Below are positions 1 to 10,219 of a stretch of 64,000 nt of DNA, piece after piece (the first letter of the stretch is position 1; every line of letters begins with the position of its first letter). This stretch comes from an uncultured Tateyamaria sp. (GTDB lineage: Bacteria > Pseudomonadota > Alphaproteobacteria > Rhodobacterales > Rhodobacteraceae), in the NCBI RefSeq assembly GCF_947503465.1, contig NZ_CANNDN010000001.1, forward strand, positions 620,001 to 684,000. The letters are read 5' to 3'. The notes below the pieces were generated by a model. It was not told the DNA's origin, searched no databases, and saw only the letters and a list, made by a program, of their open reading frames with translations. Position numbers and translations under genes: made by a program.

Positions 1-1500
<1,500 letters not shown>

Positions 1501-1509
1501 CGGGTCAGA

Positions 1510-1569
1510 GGGGGCCAGCCCCCTCGGCGCGCGGCGCCTCACCCCCGAAGTATTTCCGGCCAGAAGAAG
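1510..1569 (-). repeat. Dispersed intergenic repeat, copy 1
   Basis: Read on the minus strand this starts with CTTCTTCTGGCC, continues through AAATACTTCGGGG, then a variable GC-rich hairpin, and ends with the hairpin GGGGGC-TG-GCCCCC. The same order of elements recurs at 11908-11950 and 44844-44899. It lies 10 nt after the ureohydrolase stop codon, so it might act as an mRNA 3' structure, but it has no U-run. Confidence 0.6.
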
Positions 1570-1668
1570 GGGCAATCTGCCGCCCCGGGGCATCCTGATG
1601 TCGTTTGACACCTTTCCCTTGCGCGCGAGGCTCCTATTGTGTGGCGAGGCAAGATTTTCGAGGCATGT

Positions 1669-3705
1669 ATGAGCACCGATCCACTCGTCGTTTTCACACC
1701 GTCCGGCAAACGCGGGCATTTCCCCGTGGGCACGCCAATCCTGACTGCGGCCCGGCAGTTGGGCGTTGACCTTGATTCGGTCTGCGGCGGGCGGGGCATC
1801 TGTTCCAAATGCCAGATCATGCCCAGTTATGGCGCGTTTCCCAAACATGGGGTCACGGTCAGTGACGATGCCCTGTCCGCGTGGAACAGCGTCGAAGAAC
1901 GGTACAAATCCAAGCGCGGTTTGACCCCTGGCCGCCGCCTTGGCTGTCAGGCGACCGTGCAGGGCGATGTGGTCATCGACGTGCCGCCCGAAAGCCAGGT
2001 GCACAAGCAAGTCGTGCGCAAAAGGGCCGAGGCGCGGGACATCGTGATGAACCCGTCCACCAAGCTTTATTATGTCGAGGTTGCCGAGCCCGACATGCAT
2101 GATCCGTCGGGTGATCTGGAACGTCTGGTGGCCGCGCTTGAGGCTGATTGGGGCGTGACCAACATCCATGCGGACCTGCACATTCTTCAGGACCTGCAAC
2201 CGGCATTGCGCAAGGGTGGCTGGAAGGTCACGGTTGCCATTCACCTGGGCGACGGTGAAAACGCGCCGCGCATCATGAACATCTGGCCCGGATATTATGA
2301 CGGGTCGGTCTATGGGTTGGCGGTAGATCTGGGATCCACGACCATCGCGGCACATCTGTGCGATCTGACCAGCGGTGAGGTCGTGGCGTCCTCGGGGATC
2401 ATGAACCCGCAGATCCGCTTTGGCGAGGACCTGATGAGCCGCGTCAGCTATGGCATGATGAACGCGGGCGGCGCGAACGAGATGACGGAGGCCGTGCGCG
2501 AGGGCATGAATGCCCTGTTCACCCAGATCGCGACCGAGGCGAATATCGACAAGCGCCTGATCGTGGATGCGGTTTTTGTCTGCAATCCGGTCATGCACCA
2601 CCTGTTTCTTGGCATCGATCCGTTTGAACTGGGCCAGGCGCCGTTTGCTCTGGCGACGTCAAACGCGCTGCGCCTGCGCGCCGATGACCTGAACCTGAAC
2701 ATTCACCCGTCTGCGCGTATCTACCTGTTGCCCTGCATTGCAGGCCACGTCGGCGCGGACGCCGCCGCCGTGGCCCTGTCGGAGGCACCCGACAAGTCCG
2801 ATGATCTGGTTCTGGTGGTCGATGTCGGCACAAATGCCGAGATCCTGTTGGGTAACAAGGACAAGGTGCTGGCCTGTTCGTCCCCCACCGGGCCAGCCTT
2901 TGAAGGCGCCCAGATCAGCGCAGGCCAACGCGCCGCCCCCGGTGCCATTGAACGGGTCGAGATTGACCCCGTCACCAAGATCCCGCGCTTTCGCATCATA
3001 GGCGTTGATCGGTGGTCGGATGAGGCCGGATTTGAGGCCGAGGCCGCAGGCACCGGCATTACGGGCATCTGTGGCTCGGGCATCATCGAAGCCATTGCAG
3101 AGATGCGCTTGGCCGGTCTGCTGGACGCGTCCGGCCTGATTGGCAGCGCGGCGCAGACAGGGTCGGACCGGTGCGTGCTGGATGGACGCACCCATGCCTA
3201 TGTGCTGCACGATGCCACCGCGACGGGCGGGCCGCGCATCACCATCACCAATCCGGACATCCGGGCCATCCAGATGGCCAAGGCCGCGCTTTATTCCGGT
3301 GCCCGATTGCTGATGGACAAGTTCGGCGTCGACACCGTGGACCGCGTGGTTCTGGCCGGGGCCTTTGGTGCGCATATCTCGTCCAAGCACGCGATGGTGC
3401 TGGGCATGATCCCTGACGCACCGCTGGACAAGGTGTCATCCGCGGGCAATGCCGCAGGTACCGGTGCGCGGATCGCCCTTCTGAACCGTGACGCCCGGGG
3501 CGAGATCGAAGAGACGGTGCGCCGCATCCACAAGGTCGAAACGGCCATAGAACCCCGCTTTCAGGAGCATTTCGTGAACGCGTCGGCCATTCCGAACGCG
3601 GTAGAGCCGTTTCCGATCCTGAACGGGATCGTGGACCTGCCCGATGTCAGCTTCAACACCGGCGGCGACACCGAAGGCGGTCGCAGGCGCAGGAGGCGTG
3701 CATGA
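1669..3705 (+). CDS. RACo-type reductive activator of corrinoid proteins (2Fe-2S plus ASKHA domain)
   Basis: A 678-residue protein of the DUF4445/RACo family, which uses ATP and a ferredoxin-type cluster to return oxidised Co(II) corrinoid proteins to active Co(I). The N-terminal domain has the plant-type 2Fe-2S ligands Cys39, Cys45 and Cys48 (CGGRGICSKC) plus Cys93. The C-terminal two thirds is an ASKHA actin-like ATPase, with phosphate-loop signatures VYGLAVDLGSTT and LVLVVDVGTNAEI. The tail is a run of six arginines, as in roseobacter homologues. ATG 1669 begins the conserved N-terminus. The gene overlaps the next methyltransferase by 4 nt (ATGA), implying coupling. No corrinoid protein or corrinoid methyltransferase is present nearby. 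Confidence 0.88.
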   Translation: MSTDPLVVFTPSGKRGHFPVGTPILTAARQLGVDLDSVCGGRGICSKCQIMPSYGAFPKHGVTVSDDALSAWNSVEERYKSKRGLTPGRRLGCQATVQGDVVIDVPPESQVHKQVVRKRAEARDIVMNPSTKLYYVEVAEPDMHDPSGDLERLVAALEADWGVTNIHADLHILQDLQPALRKGGWKVTVAIHLGDGENAPRIMNIWPGYYDGSVYGLAVDLGSTTIAAHLCDLTSGEVVASSGIMNPQIRFGEDLMSRVSYGMMNAGGANEMTEAVREGMNALFTQIATEANIDKRLIVDAVFVCNPVMHHLFLGIDPFELGQAPFALATSNALRLRADDLNLNIHPSARIYLLPCIAGHVGADAAAVALSEAPDKSDDLVLVVDVGTNAEILLGNKDKVLACSSPTGPAFEGAQISAGQRAAPGAIERVEIDPVTKIPRFRIIGVDRWSDEAGFEAEAAGTGITGICGSGIIEAIAEMRLAGLLDASGLIGSAAQTGSDRCVLDGRTHAYVLHDATATGGPRITITNPDIRAIQMAKAALYSGARLLMDKFGVDTVDRVVLAGAFGAHISSKHAMVLGMIPDAPLDKVSSAGNAAGTGARIALLNRDARGEIEETVRRIHKVETAIEPRFQEHFVNASAIPNAVEPFPILNGIVDLPDVSFNTGGDTEGGRRRRRRA

Positions 3706-4541
3706 GCAACGCGGATCAGGAAGAGTTCTGGACAGAGGCGGCAGGCCCGAAATGGGTCGCACACCAAGACGGTATGGATGCACTGCTGGCACCGGTGCTT
3801 GATCTTGTGATGGAGGGGGCCGCGCTGCGGCGCGGGGACAACGTTCTGGACATCGGATGTGGCACGGGGATCAGTGTTGCTGCCGCCGCGCAGGCGGTTG
3901 GAGATCAGGGGCATGTCACGGGTCTTGATATCTCGCACACCATGTTGGCGCTTGCGGCCTCGCGCCTTGGAGACAGGCCAAACATATCACTGCTGAAAGC
4001 CGATGCGCAGACCCATGCGTTCAGCCACGATTTTGATGCACAGATATCCCGCTTTGGTGTCATGTTCTTTGACAACAGCCGCGCGGCGTTTGCCAATTTG
4101 CAGGCCACCCTGGCCCCGGGTGGGCGCATGACCTTTGCCGCATGGGGACCCGCGCCGGAGAATCCCTATTTCATGGTGCCCGCCCGCGCCGCCGCAGCCG
4201 TCCTGGGCCCGATGCCCAAGACCGACCGCACCCTGCCTGGACCTTTTGCGTTTGAAGACAGTGACAGGACGCTTGCGATGATGGCCGATGCGGGAAGTGC
4301 GCAGGCACGGGTCGAAACCGTGACGCTGGACCTGACGCCACCCGGTGACTGCGCCGAAACGGCGGCCCTGATGATGCAAATTGGTCCGGCTGACGCAGCG
4401 ATCACACACCACCAGGCGGATGCTGCTGCGGCCGCAGATGTTCAGGCGGCCTTGGCCGAGGCGATGACCGCGTTCGACACCGGGTCAGGCCTACGCATTC
4501 CGGCCTGCATTCACATCTATTCGGCGGTCAAACCCGCTTGA
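3702..4541 (+). CDS. Class I SAM-dependent methyltransferase
   Basis: A 279-residue soluble methyltransferase of the UbiE/Coq5-like Rossmann type. Motif I is VLDIGCGTG (about residues 47-55), followed by the acidic end of beta-2 in VTGLDIS and the motif IV region QISRFGVMFF. The acceptor substrate is unknown. Its ATG overlaps the stop codon of the corrinoid-activator gene (ATGA), so the two are very likely co-translated; the activator is expected to serve methyl transfer chemistry, but this enzyme uses SAM rather than a corrinoid and the link is only contextual. Confidence 0.85.
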   Translation: MSNADQEEFWTEAAGPKWVAHQDGMDALLAPVLDLVMEGAALRRGDNVLDIGCGTGISVAAAAQAVGDQGHVTGLDISHTMLALAASRLGDRPNISLLKADAQTHAFSHDFDAQISRFGVMFFDNSRAAFANLQATLAPGGRMTFAAWGPAPENPYFMVPARAAAAVLGPMPKTDRTLPGPFAFEDSDRTLAMMADAGSAQARVETVTLDLTPPGDCAETAALMMQIGPADAAITHHQADAAAAADVQAALAEAMTAFDTGSGLRIPACIHIYSAVKPA

Positions 4542-4579
4542 CGCGGCACGCCACCGCGCCTATCCCAAGCGCCCAGAGC

Positions 4580-4653
4580 GCGGGTATGGTGAAAAGGTAT
4601 CACGCGAGCTTCCCAAGCTTAAGTTACGGGTTCGATTCCCGTTACCCGCTCCA
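4580..4653 (+). tRNA. tRNA-Gly (anticodon CCC)
   Basis: A 74-nt cloverleaf with encoded CCA. The acceptor stem is GCGGGTA (4580-4586) with TACCCGC (4643-4649), discriminator U at 4650 as expected for glycine, and CCA at 4651-4653. The D stem GTGA/TCAC, the anticodon loop TTCCCAA (4610-4616) and the T stem ACGGG/CCCGT around TTCGATT all fold. The outermost anticodon-stem pair is a C-A mismatch. It decodes GGG. Confidence 0.96.
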
Positions 4654-4701
4654 GATCCACGTTCACGCAGACGGACAATGCCCTCGGCCCAAAGCAAGAG
4701 C

Positions 4702-4740
4702 GCACGACCATGCCGCACGGCAGTCGTGCCCTTGTCTTTT
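4702..4740 (+). terminator. Intrinsic terminator of tRNA-Gly
   Basis: Stem GCACGAC (4702-4708) with GTCGTGC (4723-4729), extended inside by TGCC/GGCA around a 4-nt loop, with a 2-nt bulge, followed by CCTTGTCTTTT. It sits 48 nt after the tRNA CCA and is the right distance and strand to end that transcript. Confidence 0.6.
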
Positions 4741-5049
4741 CGCCGGGACCTAACCCGCAGTGGCATCTCGTCCAAAAGGGCGCGATGGACGCACCTGTCC
4801 ACCTGGGGCTAGCGCAGGGTCAATACCATTTGCGTGACACCTTCCCGCTGTTGACGCAGCGCGCCGAAGACCACTGGCCTGCCCGCCAGCGAGACAATGG
4901 CGAGAAATGTCCGCATTTCCGCCGAAACGGGCAAGGAACGCGCGGGCGCGACACCCTGCCCGTCACACCCTTCACTATCCTGTGCGCCCCGGGTTTCGCC
5001 CTTGATTTGGGAACCGATTGGTTCAATTTGAGGCCAAAGGAGGCAGATC
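4741..5049. other. Intergenic stretch with no recognisable gene
   Basis: Between the tRNA terminator and the NrtS-like gene. Short open frames exist on both strands, but none has a plausible ribosome site plus a recognisable product. It must contain the promoter for the downstream gene; the only clear element is the ribosome site AAAGGAGG just before 5050. Confidence 0.5.
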
Positions 5050-5295
5050 ATGGCCCACACCACCACCGCATGGGACATCGCGACAGATCGCACCGTCGTC
5101 AAACGCGCGGCCAAGATTGCCTTTGTGGTGGGCGTCATCATTGCGATGATCAACCACGGCGACCGGATTATGGGCGGCCAGATGGATGCCGCGGCCTGGA
5201 TGAAATGCGCACTGACATTCCTTGTGCCGTATTCTGTCTCAACCTACTCTTCGGTGATGGCCGTTCGGGAACGGCTGCAAAGCCTTGGGGACTGA
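5050..5295 (+). CDS. Small two-helix membrane protein, NrtS-like (nitrate/nitrite transport family)
   Basis: An 81-residue protein with two predicted membrane helices (about 23-38 and 50-68). The sequence INHGDRIMGG between the helices and LVPYSVSTYSSV in the second match what I recall of the small NrtS nitrate/nitrite transporter family, many alphaproteobacterial members of which are similarly short. The ribosome site AAAGGAGG lies 7 nt before ATG 5050. The gene is followed after 6 nt by the sulfatase-like gene, so the two may be co-transcribed, although no functional link is evident. No nitrate or nitrite reductase genes are near. The family assignment rests on recognition of short motifs. 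Confidence 0.7.
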   Translation: MAHTTTAWDIATDRTVVKRAAKIAFVVGVIIAMINHGDRIMGGQMDAAAWMKCALTFLVPYSVSTYSSVMAVRERLQSLGD

Positions 5296-5301
5296 CCAAC
5301 C

Positions 5302-6945
5302 TTGAACATTCTGTTTGTGATGTATGACCAGCTGCGGTTCGACTACCTCAGCTGCGCCGGCCATCCGCATCTGCATACCCCCAATTTCGACCGTGTTGCC
5401 GCCATGGGCGTGCGGTTCACCAATGCCTATGTGCAATCGCCGATCTGTGGCGGGTCACGGATGTGTTTCTATACGGGGCGGTACGCGTCTTCGCACGGGG
5501 CCCATTGGAACGGGTTCCCCCTGAAGGTGGGCGAACAGACCTTGGGCGACCACCTGCGCAAGATCGGGATGTCCTGTCATTTGATTGGCAAGACGCACAT
5601 GACCGTTGATGCCGAAGGGATGGACCGGCTGGGACTTGAGGCCGACAGCCTGATCGGCGTCCGCACATCCGAATGCGGCTTTGACCCCTGGGTGCGCGAT
5701 GATGGGCTTTGGGCCGAAGGGCCGGACGGGTTTTATGACGAAAGGCGAAGTCCTTACAACGAATACCTCAAGTCCGTTGGATATGATGGCACAAACCCGT
5801 GGGCGGATTACGCAAATGCTGGCGTCCGGGACGGTCACATCGCGTCGGGCTGGTTCTTTGACAACACCGACCTGCCTGCCAACATCCGCGAAGAAGACAG
5901 CGAAACGCCGTGGCTCACATCCGAGGCCATTCGTTTTTTCGACCAGGCGCAAGAGCCATGGTGCGCGCATCTGAGCTATATCAAGCCGCACTGGCCGTAT
6001 ATCGTGCCAGCGCCCTATCACGATATGTTCGGGCCTGCGCATGTGCCCCCTGCCACTCGCGCCGATGAAGAGCGGGACAACGCGCACCCGGTCTATGACA
6101 CCTTCATGAACGGCCCCGTCGGCCGTGCCTTTCAGGATGAAGAGGTCCGGGCCAAGGTCATCCCGGCCTATATGGGCCTGATCAAGCAATGTGATGACCA
6201 ATTGGGCCGCCTGCTGGATCATCTGGATGCGACGGATCAGATGGACGACACGATGATCGTACTGACCTCGGATCATGGCGATTACCTGGGCGACCATTGG
6301 CTGGGTGAAAAGAACCTGTTCCATGACCCTTCGGTCAAAGTGCCCATGATCCTTTATGACCCGCGCGCGACAGCGCATGGCACACGCGGCACGACCCGCG
6401 ATGCGCTGGTCGAATCCATTGATCTTGCCGCCACCTTCGTCGAAGCGGCGGGCGGCACCGTGCCGGACCACGTGATCGAAGGGCGCAGTTTGATGCCGTG
6501 GCTGCGTGGAGAGACCCCCGACTGGCGCGACTATGTGATATCCGAGTACGATTTTTCAGCCCAACCGGTCGCCGTGAAGCTGGGGCTGGACCCGCGCGAC
6601 TGTCGCCTTTTCATGGTGTTTGACGGACGCTACAAGCTGATGCATTGCGCGGCCCCCGGCTTGCGCAACATGCTGTTTGATCTGCACGACGACCCGGACG
6701 AGTTGCATGATCTGGCCAAGACCGAAGCCCGTGCAGACATTGAAGCACGGCTTTTGGCCCAACTGCACGATTGGGGCCTGCGCATGTCGCAGCGCACCAC
6801 ACGGTCCGAAGATCAGATCAAGGCGATGCGCGGCGCTTCGACCGGAAAAGGTGTGCTGATCCACCTCAAGGACGGCAGCGAAGTGGATCCCGAGCTGACA
6901 TCAAGATATCGCGGGCCCGCGCGGCAAAACCACCTGCCGGACTGA
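5302..6945 (+). CDS. Sulfatase/alkaline-phosphatase superfamily hydrolase (phosphonate monoesterase or arylsulfatase-like)
   Basis: A 547-residue metal-dependent hydrolase. The N-terminus gives the metal-binding start (NILFVMYDQLRFDYLS), the nucleophile region is SPICGGSRMCFYTGRY, and the second metal site and transition-state residues are in TSDHGDYLGDHWLGEK. Length and layout resemble phosphonate monoester hydrolases and related sulfatases. In most relatives the nucleophile cysteine lies in C-x-P/A-x-R and is converted to formylglycine; here the motif is CGGSR, without the proline. Start codon TTG 5302 is required because homology begins at once and no ATG precedes it. No signal peptide is seen, so it probably acts in the cytoplasm. 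Substrate unknown. Confidence 0.8.
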   Translation: MNILFVMYDQLRFDYLSCAGHPHLHTPNFDRVAAMGVRFTNAYVQSPICGGSRMCFYTGRYASSHGAHWNGFPLKVGEQTLGDHLRKIGMSCHLIGKTHMTVDAEGMDRLGLEADSLIGVRTSECGFDPWVRDDGLWAEGPDGFYDERRSPYNEYLKSVGYDGTNPWADYANAGVRDGHIASGWFFDNTDLPANIREEDSETPWLTSEAIRFFDQAQEPWCAHLSYIKPHWPYIVPAPYHDMFGPAHVPPATRADEERDNAHPVYDTFMNGPVGRAFQDEEVRAKVIPAYMGLIKQCDDQLGRLLDHLDATDQMDDTMIVLTSDHGDYLGDHWLGEKNLFHDPSVKVPMILYDPRATAHGTRGTTRDALVESIDLAATFVEAAGGTVPDHVIEGRSLMPWLRGETPDWRDYVISEYDFSAQPVAVKLGLDPRDCRLFMVFDGRYKLMHCAAPGLRNMLFDLHDDPDELHDLAKTEARADIEARLLAQLHDWGLRMSQRTTRSEDQIKAMRGASTGKGVLIHLKDGSEVDPELTSRYRGPARQNHLPD

Positions 6946-7070
6946 GCGTGCCAACGGTGCGCAGCGCAACACGCGTTCGTGACAAATTGCGGAAACTACT
7001 CTACCATAGCGGTAGTCTGGTCCGGTTGGCCCGATGACTTGGATATGTTCTCGTTTTCCTGAATTCACTG

Positions 7071-8438
7071 TTGAGACGGACGATATTGGATCACACCGCC
7101 CGGATCAGAACCATATTCGAAGAGGCGAAACACACTGAACGTGTTCTCAGCAACGAATTCCTGATCCGCTTAGTTCTCGTTATAGTTGCATGTTCCTGTG
7201 GTTGGCTGTTTCTCGGCATGGCCGTCCTGCCCTATTGGGTCGTGATCTACTACGTCGCCGTCTTTGCCGAAAAGACAGTGCTGCACATGCCGATCGACGG
7301 GCGCGAGACGACGGCCTTTGCAATGCTGTGGATCGTCAGCTTTGTGCAGGCCAGTATCTACGCCGCATTGCCCGTCTACATCTGGTCAATGGAAGATCCG
7401 GTCTGGCAATTCGGTACGGTCATTCTGTTCACGGGCGCGGTTTTGAACATCTTTCTGCTGCGGTCACGGAACTGGCTGTTGGGTGCGGCCTATCTGATCC
7501 CTGTGATCATGGCCACGCTGTGGATCGCCGCCGGGTTCTACGAAGGCACCTATGGCGGTGCGGCATTCTGGTCCGCGACGGTTCTCTGCCTGTGTCTGGC
7601 GGTCTACTTCGGCGTGTGCCTGTCCGAAGCGCACCGCGCCAATCGCGAACTCAAGGAAACGCGCGAGCAATTCCTGCAAGCCCAGAAAGTCGAGGCCCTG
7701 GGCACCCTGACCAGCGGTGTCGCACATGATTTCAACAACCTTCTCAGCGTGATACAGGGAAATCTTGAGCTGCTTGAAACCTATCCGGACGACAACGATC
7801 GCGATGAGTTTCTGTCCGCGGCTTTGACCGCGGCGCAGCGCGGCGCGCATCTGACACGCCAGTTGACCTCCTATGGGCGGAAGGCCGAACTGTGGCCGCG
7901 CCACATCGCACCCGACGACATCCTGCGCACCCTCGAAGACATGGCGCGGCGGGTGTTGCCCGCCAACATCGCGCTGAAAATCAGGTTCGGAGGCACCACG
8001 GCGTCGATCTTTACTGACGAAACCCTTCTGCAATCCGCGCTTCTCAACCTTGTCATCAATGCGCGGGATGCAATGCCCAAAGGCGGCAGCTTGCATATCA
8101 AGGTGACAGACGTCGCGCGCCCCGCCAGCAGCCTGAAACTGGCCGAGGGTGTCAAATACATCGCATTTGAAGTGACCGACACGGGCCAGGGCATTCCCGC
8201 CGATATCCTGCCCAGCATCCGCGACCCCTTCTTCACCACCAAGGCCGTGGGGCAAGGCAGCGGCCTGGGCCTGCCGATGGTGTGTGGCTTCGCTGTTCAG
8301 TCCGGCGGCGAGGTCGAGATCAACAGCCGCGTGGGCAAAGGCACCTCCATCCGGTTGTATTTGCCCCGCTCTGAACCCAGGCCCGATCAGGTCGTGACGC
8401 AAGCCCGCGCTCAGCCCACCAGCACATCTCCGAACTGA
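7071..8438 (+). CDS. Membrane-bound sensor histidine kinase (orphan)
   Basis: A 455-residue kinase. Residues about 30-185 form roughly six membrane helices with little periplasmic loop, then a short linker and a HisKA domain with the phosphoacceptor His219 in [10 protein letters not shown]. The ATPase domain shows the N box ([16 protein letters not shown]), G1 (DTGQGIP) and G2 (GSGLGLPMV). There is no receiver domain and no response regulator next door, so the partner is unknown. The start is uncertain: TTG 7071 is used and lacks a clear ribosome site. Its 3' end overlaps the convergent ligase gene by 28 nt. Confidence 0.85.
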   Translation: MRRTILDHTARIRTIFEEAKHTERVLSNEFLIRLVLVIVACSCGWLFLGMAVLPYWVVIYYVAVFAEKTVLHMPIDGRETTAFAMLWIVSFVQASIYAALPVYIWSMEDPVWQFGTVILFTGAVLNIFLLRSRNWLLGAAYLIPVIMATLWIAAGFYEGTYGGAAFWSATVLCLCLAVYFGVCLSEAHRANRELKETREQFLQAQKVEALGTLTSGVAHDFNNLLSVIQGNLELLETYPDDNDRDEFLSAALTAAQRGAHLTRQLTSYGRKAELWPRHIAPDDILRTLEDMARRVLPANIALKIRFGGTTASIFTDETLLQSALLNLVINARDAMPKGGSLHIKVTDVARPASSLKLAEGVKYIAFEVTDTGQGIPADILPSIRDPFFTTKAVGQGSGLGLPMVCGFAVQSGGEVEINSRVGKGTSIRLYLPRSEPRPDQVVTQARAQPTSTSPN

Positions 8439-10030
8439 TCCCGAAGGGTCCGTTTCAGAACCTTGCCCGTGGCATTGCGCGGCAGAGCATCTGTGAACAC
8501 AACCTTGTCCGGGATTTGCCATTTGGCAATCTTGCCGTCGAACACGGACAGAACCTCTTCCTCGCTGGGTGTTTGACCTTCGGCGGCCACGGCGATCAGG
8601 ACCGGGCGTTCATCCCATTTTTCATGCCGCGCACCGATCACGGCCGCATCGGCAAGTGAGGGGTGCGCGATCGCGATATTTTCCAGGTCCACGGACGAAA
8701 TCCATTCACCCCCCGACTTGATGATGTCCTTGGATCGGTCCTTGATCGACAGGTAGCCGTCCGGGTCCATTGTCGCCACGTCGCCCGTGTCGAACCACCC
8801 GTTGGTCAGCGTTTCTTCCGTTGTCTTCTGGAAATAACTGTCGAGAATCCAGTGCCCGCGTACCATCAACGCCCCCTGCGCTGCGCCGTCATGGGGCAAG
8901 GGGTTTCCGGCGTCATCCATGATCTCAAGCTCGACCCCCCAGGGCGGCCGCCCCTGGTTCTCGCGCAGCTTGTGCTGCGCGTCGAGCGGCAGGCTGGCAT
9001 GTTTTGCCAGCGGTTGGTTCGACGACCCAAGCGGTGACATTTCGGTCATGCCCCAGGCGTGGATCAATTCGACATCGTATGTTTCACGGAAGGCCGTGAT
9101 CATCGAGGGTGGACAGGCCGATCCCCCCACAACCGTGCGCTTGAGCGACGTGAGCTGCGAACCCGACGCCTCTGCCTCGCCCAAGAGGCCCAGCCAGATT
9201 GTCGGCACCCCCAAGGCAATCGACACTTTGCAATCGTCAATCAGCCTGACCAGCGACGGACCATCAAGGCCCGGCCCCGGCAGCACCATGCGCGCGCCAA
9301 CCTGTGCACAGGCATAGGGCGTACCCCAGGCGTTGACGTGGAACATCGGAACAACGGGCAGCACCACATCGCGCGCCGAAAACCCAATGCAATCGTGGGT
9401 GTTCGACGCAAAGGCATGCAGCACTGTCGACCGATGAGAATACAACACACCCTTGGGGTTGCCCGTGGTACCGGACGTGTAACACAGCGAAGAGGCCGTG
9501 TTTTCGTCGAATTCAGGCCATGCAAAATCCGGCGACCCGGTTGCGACCAGTTCGTCATAGAACTGCAACCCTTCGATGTCCGCCGCAGCGGCCTCATCGC
9601 GGCCGTCCATCAAGACGATATGCGCCACGCCAGGGATCTTGTCCCGGATCGCCTTGACCAGCGGAACAAAGGTACGGTCGATGAACAGCACCCGGTCCTC
9701 GGCATGGTTGATGATATAGATCAGCTGTTCGGGAAACAGACGCGGGTTGATGGTGTGACAGACTAGGCCCGCGCCGGACACGCCGAAGTAAATCTCAAGG
9801 TGTCGCCGGTTGTTCCACGCGATGGTGGCGCAGCGCGCTTGCGGTTCAAGCCCCAGCTTCAGCAGCGCATCGCCCAGACGATGCGAGTTGGCCCCGACCT
9901 GCCCCCAGCTTGTCTCTTCGACGCCACCTCCCGTATTGACGGAGGTGATCGCAGTTTCGCCGTGATACCGCGCGGCGTGGTCCACCAGCGACTGAATGGT
10001 CAGGGGGTAGTTCATCATTTGGCCAAGCAT
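8411..10030 (-). CDS. Acyl-CoA ligase, DmdB-like (methylmercaptopropionate or fatty-acid CoA ligase)
   Basis: A 539-residue AMP-forming ligase that activates a carboxylic acid as acyl-adenylate and transfers it to CoA. The P-loop is [11 protein letters not shown], the A5-type motif is [10 protein letters not shown], the hinge region is [19 protein letters not shown], and the catalytic lysine lies in [10 protein letters not shown]. The N-terminus [20 protein letters not shown] and the length are those of roseobacter DmdB and its medium/long-chain paralogues, so DMSP demethylation is possible but dmdA, dmdC and dmdD are not in the window. ATG 10030 has GGGAGG 6 nt upstream and is preferred over an upstream frame extension. 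Confidence 0.85.
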   Translation of the reverse strand: MLGQMMNYPLTIQSLVDHAARYHGETAITSVNTGGGVEETSWGQVGANSHRLGDALLKLGLEPQARCATIAWNNRRHLEIYFGVSGAGLVCHTINPRLFPEQLIYIINHAEDRVLFIDRTFVPLVKAIRDKIPGVAHIVLMDGRDEAAAADIEGLQFYDELVATGSPDFAWPEFDENTASSLCYTSGTTGNPKGVLYSHRSTVLHAFASNTHDCIGFSARDVVLPVVPMFHVNAWGTPYACAQVGARMVLPGPGLDGPSLVRLIDDCKVSIALGVPTIWLGLLGEAEASGSQLTSLKRTVVGGSACPPSMITAFRETYDVELIHAWGMTEMSPLGSSNQPLAKHASLPLDAQHKLRENQGRPPWGVELEIMDDAGNPLPHDGAAQGALMVRGHWILDSYFQKTTEETLTNGWFDTGDVATMDPDGYLSIKDRSKDIIKSGGEWISSVDLENIAIAHPSLADAAVIGARHEKWDERPVLIAVAAEGQTPSEEEVLSVFDGKIAKWQIPDKVVFTDALPRNATGKVLKRTLRDQFGDVLVG

Positions 10031-10165
10031 GGGCGCCTCCCGTATTTTGCTGTCAGAGCAACGCCTTGCCCACGTGGCCATGTACGGCTCACGTGCGTTC
10101 CTCCCTTGGGCCAACCCTGCCAAGGGCGCGCGACGCTTGCAAGCATGGCGTGCCGCGCATGACGC

Positions 10166-10197
10166 AAAGAAAGGGGGCCGACCCGGCGGCCAGCCCC
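10166..10197 (-). terminator. Intrinsic terminator of the haem peroxidase gene
   Basis: On the minus strand GGGGCTGGCC pairs with GGTCGGCCCC around loop GCCG (10 pairs, two of them G-U), followed by CTTTCTTT. It lies 23 nt after the stop codon of the peroxidase gene. Confidence 0.6.
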
Positions 10198-10219
10198 GAT
10201 CCAGATCAGCAATGCGCGC

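Noticed and set aside
4580-4653. tRNA-Gly as an integration site
   Set aside because: No integrase, no repeated tRNA 3' end within the window, and the next genes have core-like composition.
8411-10030. Calling the acyl-CoA ligase dmdB outright
   Set aside because: The N-terminus and length fit, but fatty-acid paralogues share them and no other DMSP-demethylation gene is present.
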